From: Gammaproteobacteria bacterium
GTDB lineage: Bacteria > Pseudomonadota > Gammaproteobacteria > JAABTG01
Assembly (NCBI GenBank): GCA_030066245.1
Contig: JASJBY010000349.1
Location: forward strand, 1 to 5,273
Length of the DNA stretch: 5,273 bases
Direction: 5' to 3'
The notes beneath the pieces are model-generated. The model had not been told where the DNA came from. It saw only the letters and a program-made list of their open reading frames with translations, and ran no database searches. Of this stretch, positions 1 through 5,273 are shown piece by piece. Position numbers and translations under genes: made by a program. Within the stretch, counting starts at the first letter, position 1. Each line of letters opens with the position of its first letter.

Positions 1-1252
1 CCCTCTGGGTTGGCGGACTCGAGCCCTCCAGATCCCCACTTTGGGGCATGGCGTTGCCCGTCTTTGACACGCGGGCTCCAACCACGACCTCGGTGAAGTT
101 GGATAGCTTCATGGCGGGCGTCATGGCCATGCTGTCATCCAGGGTCACGGAGACCGGTAGTTCAGCGACGGTACGCTGGACGATGGCCAAGGGCATGCGG
201 GGGCCCTGTGCGGCCCGCGCAAAAATGAACACCGTATCCTCCGGCGATGCTCTGTCGGCGAGCTCGGGCGCCAGAGAAACCCGCACAGAAAGCGATGGAG
301 TGGAAGACGATGGCCGCTCGTCGGACAACGGCGGTGCGCCATCCGTTTCCGCCGTGCCGCTCGGGCTGCCAGCGGCAATGGCATCCGCCGGGGTCTCTCC
401 CAATCGACTTCTGGCCTCGGCCAGGTATTGCGCCAGGGTATCCGAGTTGGGTCCGGTCCCCACCATCGCTGCGAGCTGCGTCCAGCGCTCCACGGCTTTG
501 CGGTAATCTTGCGCCTGATACGCCGCCAGACCAGCGAGCCAAAGGCCGTTGGGGTGGTCCGAATCGAGCTGGAGCAGCTGGTTGACGAGCTGCAGCGGTA
601 ACCCCCGAAGCTCTCCCCCCTGCGCCAGGGCAGCCGCCTCGGCGTATCGGGATAGCAGCTCCGGGTCATCCGGACCCAGGGAGACGGCCCGGGCGAATGC
701 GTCGCGAGCCTCCGGAAAGCGCTCGAGCACCATGTAGGAGCGCCCCAGCATAGTCCATCCCTCCAGATTGGCGGGGTCTCTCTGCAGGCGTTCCGCCAGA
801 TTTGTGACCATTTGCTCCAGGGACGGTGAGCCCTGCTCACCGCCGATGGCCGGGTGGTCCGCGGGCAGGGTCTGGTCAGCGGCGAGTGCCGGTGCCGTGC
901 CCTGCAGAGCCTGCCGGGAGCCCAGTTGGGTGTAGGCGAAAACGCTCACCAAGGGCACGATCAACACCACGGCGACCGCGGCTATGCGGTTTGCTGCGCG
1001 AGCCGGCGGGACGGTGTCCTCCGTCTCGCCCACATCCTGCAGCAGCTCCCTTTCCATCTCTTGACGCACCTGCTGGCGCTGGTTCGCGTCTCCCAGGTCC
1101 TGCTCCAGGTCGGCTACCCGTTCCTTGAAGATGGCCAGGTTGACTGCATCTCTGCTGACGCTGGGGTTGCGGCTGTGACCAAGCAGGGGCGGCAGCAGCA
1201 GGGCGACGGCTGCCACCGTCATGGCCGCTGCGAGAATCCAGAAGAGAATCAT
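1..1252 (-). CDS. ccmI: CcmI, apocytochrome c chaperone with TPR domain (3' end cut by window)
   Basis: Membrane-anchored chaperone that binds apocytochrome c C termini and passes them to the CcmF/CcmH haem ligation complex. The frame opens with ATG at 1252 and runs 417 codons to the left edge without a stop. Helix 1 is at about residues 3-24. A charged, probably coiled-coil cytoplasmic loop (about 36-74, with AIFKERVADLEQDL) follows, then helix 2 at about 89-108. A TPR-type helical domain lies at about 145-282 (NLEGWTMLGRSYMVLERFPEA and further repeats), then a low-complexity linker (about 285-318) and a beta-rich C-terminal domain from about 320. The last visible residues include VGARVSKTGNAMPQSGDLEG, the typical near-terminal CcmI signature, so probably only some 10-25 residues are missing. 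The start overlaps the ccmH stop by 4 bases (ATGA). Only a weak Shine-Dalgarno is seen, so translation is probably coupled to ccmH. Identification is firm. Confidence 0.95.
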   Translation of the reverse strand, partial: MILFWILAAAMTVAAVALLLPPLLGHSRNPSVSRDAVNLAIFKERVADLEQDLGDANQRQQVRQEMERELLQDVGETEDTVPPARAANRIAAVAVVLIVPLVSVFAYTQLGSRQALQGTAPALAADQTLPADHPAIGGEQGSPSLEQMVTNLAERLQRDPANLEGWTMLGRSYMVLERFPEARDAFARAVSLGPDDPELLSRYAEAAALAQGGELRGLPLQLVNQLLQLDSDHPNGLWLAGLAAYQAQDYRKAVERWTQLAAMVGTGPNSDTLAQYLAEARSRLGETPADAIAAGSPSGTAETDGAPPLSDERPSSSTPSLSVRVSLAPELADRASPEDTVFIFARAAQGPRMPLAIVQRTVAELPVSVTLDDSMAMTPAMKLSNFTEVVVGARVSKTGNAMPQSGDLEGSSPPTQR

Positions 1253-1722
1253 GGCCGTGCGTCCCGGTCGGACTCCGCCAAAAGGGTTCGGAGCTTTTCC
1301 TGCTCCGGCTCCGACAGCTGCGTGTCTGGCCTGTGCAGATTGCGACGCCGAACCAGTAGTATCAGGGCCACCCCTGCGACAGCCACCAGGACCAGGGGAC
1401 CGAACCAGAGCAGATAGGTTGTGGTTTTGACGGGCGGCCGGTAAAGCACAAAATCGCCGTATCGGTTGACCATGAAAGTGAAGATTTCTTCGTCCGATTT
1501 GCCGGCCTCGATCATGGAATAAGTCTGGTTGCGCAGATCCTTCGCCAGGTCGGCGTCGGAGTCTGCAAGATTCTGGTTCTGGCAGACAAGGCAACGCAGT
1601 TCGGCGATGAGCCGCTTATAACGGGCTTCCCGCTCGGGGTCATCGAAGCCCCGAGGCTCAACGACCCCCGCCTGCAGGGCGAGGCTGGAGGCCATCAGCA
1701 TCATGGAGAGCAGCACACGCAC
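1249..1722 (-). CDS. ccmH: CcmH, short form, thiol oxidoreductase of cytochrome c maturation
   Basis: Periplasm-facing membrane thioredoxin-like protein that works with CcmG to keep the haem-binding cysteines of apocytochrome c reduced, and forms part of the haem lyase with CcmF and CcmI. The 157 residues start with a signal peptide (1-18, ending ALQA). The family motif LRCLVCQNQ follows, with redox cysteines C44 and C47, then a helical domain to about 100 (EIFTFMVNRYGDFVLYRPP is typical). One membrane helix lies at about 103-124 and a charged cytoplasmic tail ends the protein. This is the short CcmH of organisms with a separate ccmI; in E. coli the two are fused. The start is GTG at 1722, with AAGGGG about 9 bases upstream (1732-1737), 6 bases after the ccmG stop. 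An internal ATG at codon 7 is possible but would shorten the signal peptide. The stop overlaps the ccmI start. Confidence 0.96.
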   Translation of the reverse strand: MRVLLSMMLMASSLALQAGVVEPRGFDDPEREARYKRLIAELRCLVCQNQNLADSDADLAKDLRNQTYSMIEAGKSDEEIFTFMVNRYGDFVLYRPPVKTTTYLLWFGPLVLVAVAGVALILLVRRRNLHRPDTQLSEPEQEKLRTLLAESDRDARP

Positions 1723-1728
1723 TGGAAC

Positions 1729-2268
1729 CTACCCCTTCTCGGCCTGCAGCCGACGGATGATGGGAAGCAGCTTGTCCTCCCAATCCTTCACGCTTATCGG
1801 GCCGGTGTGCTTATGCCGGATTACGCCTTTGCGGTCCACGACAAACGTTTCGGGAACGCCGTAAACACCCCAGTCGATACCGACCCGTCCGTCGGCGTCG
1901 AAGGCGCTTGCCCTGTAGGGATCACCGAGGCGGTCCAGCCAGCGCACAGCGTCGCTGCGAGTGTCCTTGTAGTTGAGGCCGTAGATGGGCACCACATTGC
2001 GGCGCGACAACTCCACCAACAGGGGGTGCTCGTGCCGGCATGACACGCACCAGCTAGCCCAGACGTTAAACAGGGAAACCTGCTCCTGCCGCAGGTCGGC
2101 CAGGCCGACAGTTCTCTCGGGATCCCTGACGCTAGGGAGGTCGAAGGCAGGGGCGTTTCGGTCTATCAGGGGCGAAGGGACCTCCCGGGGGTCGAGCTTC
2201 AGGCCGACCGCCAGAAAGCCCAGCAGCACAACGAAAATCGCCAGGGGAACCAGGTAGCGGGCTGTCAC
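1729..2268 (-). CDS. ccmG: CcmG/DsbE, periplasmic thiol:disulfide interchange protein
   Basis: Membrane-tethered thioredoxin-fold protein that takes electrons from the CcdA/DsbD family and reduces CcmH or apocytochrome c before haem attachment. With GTG at 2268 the product is 179 residues, the usual family length. An N-terminal membrane anchor spans about 5-23. SPLIDRNAPAFDLP (32-45) is the usual entry to the fold. The active site is WASWCVSC with C74 and C77. GVPE (137-140) is the cis-proline loop with the conserved family glutamate, followed by TFVVDRKGVIRHKHTGPI. The frame stays open further upstream to an ATG at 2445, but that would add 59 non-homologous residues inside ccmF. The GTG start overlaps the ccmF stop as GTGA and has a Shine-Dalgarno at the right distance, so it is preferred. 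The stop is TAG at 1729-1731. Confidence 0.96.
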   Translation of the reverse strand: MTARYLVPLAIFVVLLGFLAVGLKLDPREVPSPLIDRNAPAFDLPSVRDPERTVGLADLRQEQVSLFNVWASWCVSCRHEHPLLVELSRRNVVPIYGLNYKDTRSDAVRWLDRLGDPYRASAFDADGRVGIDWGVYGVPETFVVDRKGVIRHKHTGPISVKDWEDKLLPIIRRLQAEKG

Positions 2269-4313
2269 GCCTTGCTCTCCAGTGCGGGTGCCGGTCCTGT
2301 AGTGGCTGCTGCCGAGTCTCGCTTGACCTTTGACGCCATCCGGTAACGCCGGTCGGTCGCGGCCAGTATTCCGCCGATGCCCATGAACACGCACCCCAGC
2401 CAAATCCATTGCACGAACGGCTTGTGGTATAGGCGGACGCTCCAATCAGCAGTTCCCGGTATCGGCTCACCGAGGGAAACGTAGAGGTCCCGGGTCAGGC
2501 CGGCGTTTATCGCAGCCTCGGTCATGGCGTTGTTGGGCTGGGAACTGTAGAACCGTTTCTCCGGGTAAAGCACGGTTACCTCGCTGTCGTCCCTGAACAC
2601 GCGCACGGTGCCTCGCTGAGCGCGATAATTGGGTCCTTGTGCCGGGCCCACCCCCTCGAACCGGAAGCTGTAGTCGGCCAGGGGAAACACGTCCCCTGGA
2701 CTCATGCGCAGATCCTTCTCCACGCTGTAAGCGGTGGTCAGTGTGACGCCAACGGTGAACACGGCAACGCCCACGTGAGCGAATGTCATGCCGAAGAAGC
2801 CCCGAGGCAGCCCCAGCACGGCTTTCCAGGGGTTTGCTTTCTTTTTCAGCCTGTCGAGGATCGCCACGAGGCTGGTGAAAGTAATCCATGCGACCATTGC
2901 CATGCCAACGGTCACCATCAGAGTCGTCGGCGCGGGCGGCGCTATTTTGACGATGTGCACCATAAGCCACAGCATGACCAAGGCTGTCACCAGCAGTAGC
3001 GCCAGCATAACGACGGCTAACAGGTGTTTTGGTAACGGGAACCTTTGCCAGTACGCTTCCAGGCGGTCTTTCCTCCACCTGGCGAGGATGCCGACGCCCA
3101 TGGCCAGCATCAGGGGGAGCATCAGCAGTATGAAAACCGGGTCGAAGTAGGGTGGTCCCACGGAAATCTTGCCCAGATTCAGCGCGTCCAGGAACAACGG
3201 GTATAGGGTGCCGATAAGGATGGCCGCCGCGGCGCCCACCAGAAGCACGTTGTTCACCAGAAGAAGGGTTTCCCGGGAGAACAGCTCGAAGCTGCCGCCG
3301 CCGCTTACGGTGCCCGCGCGCCACGCGTACAGCATCAGCGAGCCGCCGACCACCAGGCCCAAGAAAATCAGAATGAAAAGTCCTCGGGCAGGGTCGGTGG
3401 CGAAGGCATGCACGGACACGAGTACCCCGGAGCGCACCAGGAAGGTTCCCAGCAGGCTCATGGAAAAGGCAAAAATGGATAGCAGTACTGTCCAGGCCTT
3501 GAATGCGCCTCGCTTTTCGGTCACCGCCAGCGAGTGAATGAGTGCTGTCGCAACCAGCCAGGGCATGAACGAAGCGTTCTCGACAGGATCCCAGAACCAC
3601 CAGCCGCCCCACCCGAGCTCGTAATACGCCCACCAGCTGCCGAGCGCTATGCCCAGAGTGAGGAACACCCAGGCGATAACGGTCCACGGTCGGGTCCAGC
3701 GCACCCAGGCTGCGTCAAGACGGCCGTCCAGCAGTGCCGCTATGGCAAAGGCAAACGGCACGGAAAGCCCCACGTACCCCAGATACAACATGGGCGGATG
3801 GATCGCCAAGCCGGGATCCTGGAGCAGGGGATTCAGCTCTCGCCCCTCTGCCGGCGCCGGCAGCAATCGGTCGAAAGGATTGGAGGTGGCGAGCATGAAC
3901 AGGTAGAAGCCGACGCTGACCAGCCCGAGCACGGCCACCACTCTTGCCGTGTAGGTGACCGGGAGGACCCGACTGAAAACGGTTACCGCCACGGTCCAGA
4001 CGGCGAGGAACAGGGCCCACAGCAGCAGGGAGCCTTCGTGAGCACCCCACACCCCGGATATCTGATAGACCAGCGGTTGCGCCGTGTTGGAGTTCTGCGC
4101 CACGTAGGCGACCGAGAAGTCGTTGGTGATGAACGCATACGTGAGGCAGCCGTAAGCGATGACGACGAAGAGCAGCTGCGCGCGCGCCGCTGGAACAGCG
4201 ATGGCCGTCCACTCGGGTATGCCGCGCGCGGCGCCGACCAGCGGCAGCGTCCCTTGAACCAGGGTGACCCCGAGCGCAAGGATCAGGGCAAAGTGGCCTA
4301 CCTCTGGGATCAT
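2265..4313 (-). CDS. ccmF: CcmF, haem lyase subunit of cytochrome c maturation
   Basis: Large inner-membrane protein that, with CcmH and CcmI, transfers haem from holo-CcmE to the CXXCH motif of apocytochrome c and reduces the CcmE haem. The 682 residues form many membrane helices, about 15 by hydrophobicity. The start MIPEVGHFALILALG is typical of the family. The haem-handling WWD motif lies at about 235-246 (WGGWWFWDPVEN). Four histidines match those known as haem ligands in E. coli CcmF by local context: H172 (AIHPPMLY), H260 (ALIHSL), H302 (VSVHAFA) and H513 (FAHVGVAVF). A periplasmic domain at about 530-625 precedes the last helix (about 632-652), and a short Ala/Lys-rich cytoplasmic tail follows. 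It is a little longer than the roughly 650 residues common for CcmF, with no visible frameshift. ATG at 4313 overlaps the ccmE stop as ATGA, with AGGAG 7 bases upstream (4321-4325). Confidence 0.98.
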   Translation of the reverse strand: MIPEVGHFALILALGVTLVQGTLPLVGAARGIPEWTAIAVPAARAQLLFVVIAYGCLTYAFITNDFSVAYVAQNSNTAQPLVYQISGVWGAHEGSLLLWALFLAVWTVAVTVFSRVLPVTYTARVVAVLGLVSVGFYLFMLATSNPFDRLLPAPAEGRELNPLLQDPGLAIHPPMLYLGYVGLSVPFAFAIAALLDGRLDAAWVRWTRPWTVIAWVFLTLGIALGSWWAYYELGWGGWWFWDPVENASFMPWLVATALIHSLAVTEKRGAFKAWTVLLSIFAFSMSLLGTFLVRSGVLVSVHAFATDPARGLFILIFLGLVVGGSLMLYAWRAGTVSGGGSFELFSRETLLLVNNVLLVGAAAAILIGTLYPLFLDALNLGKISVGPPYFDPVFILLMLPLMLAMGVGILARWRKDRLEAYWQRFPLPKHLLAVVMLALLLVTALVMLWLMVHIVKIAPPAPTTLMVTVGMAMVAWITFTSLVAILDRLKKKANPWKAVLGLPRGFFGMTFAHVGVAVFTVGVTLTTAYSVEKDLRMSPGDVFPLADYSFRFEGVGPAQGPNYRAQRGTVRVFRDDSEVTVLYPEKRFYSSQPNNAMTEAAINAGLTRDLYVSLGEPIPGTADWSVRLYHKPFVQWIWLGCVFMGIGGILAATDRRYRMASKVKRDSAAATTGPAPALESKA
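2275..2280 (-). promoter_or_regulatory. Shine-Dalgarno site deciding the ccmG GTG start
   Basis: On the minus strand this reads GGAGAG, 6 bases before the GTG at 2268. It lies inside the last codons of ccmF. Its spacing supports the GTGA-overlap start of ccmG over the much longer upstream extension of the same frame. Confidence 0.7.
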
Positions 4314-4774
4314 ATGCCTGCTCCTGGATGAGTCATTGGCACGCCGGTGCCTTGTGCCGTGCTGATGGCATCCGCCACCTCAGGCGGCATGTAGTTCTCG
4401 TCATGCTTGGCGAGCACCTCGTCCGCTCGGAACACGGTGCCTTGCTCCAGCTTTCCCTGCGCGATGACCCCCTGACCTTCACGGAACAAGTCCGGGAGGA
4501 TGCCGGTGAATATCACGGGGACCTTCTCAGCGGTGTCGGTGACCACGAAATGCACCGTCAGACCGTCGTCCTCACGGGAGATGCTGCCATCCTCCACCAA
4601 GCCTCCCAGTCTGAAAGGGCGGCCGTCGGGTGGTTCGCCTGCCACCACCTGGGTCGGACTGTAAAAGTGGTTGAGGTTCTCCTGCAGGGCCATCAGCATG
4701 AAGGCGACGGACAGGGTGACGCCGCCAACGATGAGCGACGCCAGAATCAGCCGTTTCTTGCGTGTGGGGGTCAT
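4310..4774 (-). CDS. ccmE: CcmE, periplasmic haem chaperone
   Basis: Binds haem covalently in the periplasm after loading by the CcmABCD machinery and hands it to CcmF. The 154 residues have a basic N terminus (MTPTRKKR), one membrane anchor at about 9-30, and an OB-fold beta-barrel at about 40-130. Family blocks are FYSPTQVVAGE (37-47), FRLGGLVEDGS (54-64), VVTDTAEKVPVIFTGILPDL (77-96) and FRADEVLAKHDENYMPPEV. The haem-binding histidine is H124, with Y128 completing the HxxxY motif, so this copy looks fully functional. The C-terminal tail after 133 is short and probably flexible. ATG at 4774 overlaps the upstream stop as ATGA and has a strong GGGAGGAA 8 bases upstream (4783-4790). It shares clear OB-domain similarity with the gene immediately upstream. 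Confidence 0.97.
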   Translation of the reverse strand: MTPTRKKRLILASLIVGGVTLSVAFMLMALQENLNHFYSPTQVVAGEPPDGRPFRLGGLVEDGSISREDDGLTVHFVVTDTAEKVPVIFTGILPDLFREGQGVIAQGKLEQGTVFRADEVLAKHDENYMPPEVADAISTAQGTGVPMTHPGAGI

Positions 4775-5273
4775 GTCTCTGCTTCCTCCCGACGGATCCG
4801 ACGAGCCAGGGCCGCCCTCTCTAGCCGATGGCGGCGGAACGGCGCGAGCAGGTTGAAAAGCAGCACAGCGGTCGCCACGGAGTAGGCGCCGACGACATAC
4901 CGCCGATGGTCGCGGACGTTTAGCGCCGCCACCGTGTCGGCCTCGAACGTCCCGCCGTCGTCTACGAGGCGGCCTTCGATTCGGGCACCCCAGTCGGTGC
5001 GGAAGAAACGCGGCAGCTCGCCGTTGAAAATGACGCTTATGGCATTCTCGCCGTCGCTGAGCACAAACCGGCTGGGTGTGCTCTCTGTGCCGATGGATTC
5101 GACTGTTCCCTGCAGGGTTACGTTCCCGGTGCCGGGCGAACGGTCCCCGACCAGGTCCGAGGGTGTGTAGACGGCGGCCCGTTCCACGCGGGTCTCGTGC
5201 ACTGTCACTGCAGCCAGCACCCCGACCAGGGGCAGAAGCACGGGAAGCCAGCTGCGGCGCTCGGGTGGCAGCG
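4771..5273 (-). CDS. CcmE-like OB-fold domain fused to CcmD-like C terminus (5' end cut by window)
   Basis: Sits directly before ccmE, where ccmD is expected. The frame is open to the right edge, giving at least 166 residues. A GTG at 5241 could start a 156-residue form, but the in-frame upstream stretch LPPERRSWLP supplies the basic flank and first part of a membrane helix (WLPVLLPLVGVLAAVTV), so the true start is probably outside the window. Numbering from that GTG, an OB-fold-like domain spans about 24-108: RFVLSD (58-63), SVIFNGELPRFFR (69-81) and FEADTV (99-104) align with ccmE FVVTD, PVIFTGILPDLFR and FRADEV, about 18 identities in 45 positions by eye. The CcmE haem histidine aligns with N108; DHRRY (111-115) has no HxxxY. 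A second helix (about 115-134, YVVGAYSVATAVLLFN) and basic tail (RRHRLERAALARRIRREE) resemble CcmD, the small protein that helps CcmC release holo-CcmE. The fusion reading is inference; the domain similarities are visible. Confidence 0.8.
   Translation of the reverse strand, partial: LPPERRSWLPVLLPLVGVLAAVTVHETRVERAAVYTPSDLVGDRSPGTGNVTLQGTVESIGTESTPSRFVLSDGENAISVIFNGELPRFFRTDWGARIEGRLVDDGGTFEADTVAALNVRDHRRYVVGAYSVATAVLLFNLLAPFRRHRLERAALARRIRREEAET
4783..4790 (-). promoter_or_regulatory. Strong Shine-Dalgarno site of ccmE
   Basis: The minus strand reads GGGAGGAA, 8 bases before the ccmE ATG at 4774, inside the final codons of the upstream gene (the GAG-GAA pair of its EEAET tail). It is the best-matched ribosome binding site in the window and suggests ccmE can be initiated independently of, as well as coupled to, the upstream gene. 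Confidence 0.65.

Noticed and set aside
145..840. 231-codon minus-strand open frame
   Set aside because: It lies in another frame inside ccmI, has Arg/Ser/Trp-rich composition typical of an out-of-frame reading of G+C-rich DNA, and has no recognisable domain.
2269..2445. 59-residue N-terminal extension of ccmG to the ATG at 2445
   Set aside because: It overlaps ccmF entirely and has no hydrophobic or family-like sequence. The GTG at 2268 gives the normal CcmG length, has GGAGAG upstream and forms the GTGA overlap used elsewhere in the operon.
2467..3687. 406-codon minus-strand open frame within ccmF
   Set aside because: Alternate frame of ccmF. The ccmF frame carries the WWD motif and the conserved histidines, and this one is Arg/Gly/His-rich without family features.
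3534..4331. 265-codon plus-strand open frame antisense to ccmF
   Set aside because: It covers the well-conserved N-terminal part of ccmF on the opposite strand. Its low-complexity, charged composition with no motif indicates a shadow frame.
5239..5241. GTG as the start of the ccmD-slot gene
   Set aside because: It would fall inside the predicted first membrane helix and remove its basic flank (ERRSW). The frame remains open to the window edge, so a start beyond the window is more likely, though not proven.
1..5273. Promoters, terminators, CRISPR, repeats or mobile elements
   Set aside because: Genes overlap or nearly abut throughout, and I saw no hairpin plus T-run, no direct-repeat array and no transposase-like sequence. 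Scattered CCTGCAGG-like matches are short and not arranged in any pattern.

Overview
This 5.27 kb window is one uninterrupted run of cytochrome c maturation (Ccm, System I) genes, all on the minus strand. The G+C content is high, roughly 60% or a little more by eye. In transcription order, from the right edge to the left edge, the genes are: a 5'-partial gene in the ccmD slot, ccmE, ccmF, ccmG (dsbE), short ccmH and 3'-partial ccmI. The gene order, separate ccmH and ccmI genes, and the sequence style of CcmF and CcmI point to a gammaproteobacterium of the Pseudomonas or purple-sulfur-bacterial kind. That placement is inference; no rRNA or other taxonomic marker is present. ccmA, ccmB and ccmC would be expected just beyond the right edge.

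Layout: 4771-5273 holds the ccmD-slot gene; 4310-4774 ccmE; 2265-4313 ccmF; 1729-2268 ccmG; 1249-1722 ccmH; 1-1252 ccmI, which reads through the left edge with no stop. There is almost no intergenic DNA. Four of the five junctions are 4-base start/stop overlaps (ATGA or GTGA), and the fifth is a 6-base gap. No promoter, terminator, RNA gene, repeat, mobile element or CRISPR was seen. The long plus-strand and off-frame open frames are shadows of the G+C-rich ccm genes.

How the genes work together: CcmE is the periplasmic haem chaperone that carries haem on a conserved histidine (H124 in HDENY). CcmC and CcmD load and release it. CcmG and CcmH keep the apocytochrome CXXCH cysteines reduced, CcmI captures the apocytochrome, and CcmF with CcmH attaches the haem. 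All signature residues are present: WCVSC in CcmG, LRCLVCQ in CcmH, and the WWD motif and four conserved histidines in CcmF.

The notable feature is the gene in the ccmD slot. Instead of a tiny single-helix CcmD, it encodes a two-helix protein of at least 166 residues. A CcmE-like OB-fold domain sits in the predicted periplasmic part, and a CcmD-like helix plus basic tail lies at its C terminus. The OB domain lacks the CcmE haem-binding histidine motif. It looks like a haem-blind CcmE paralogue fused to CcmD, next to an intact CcmE.
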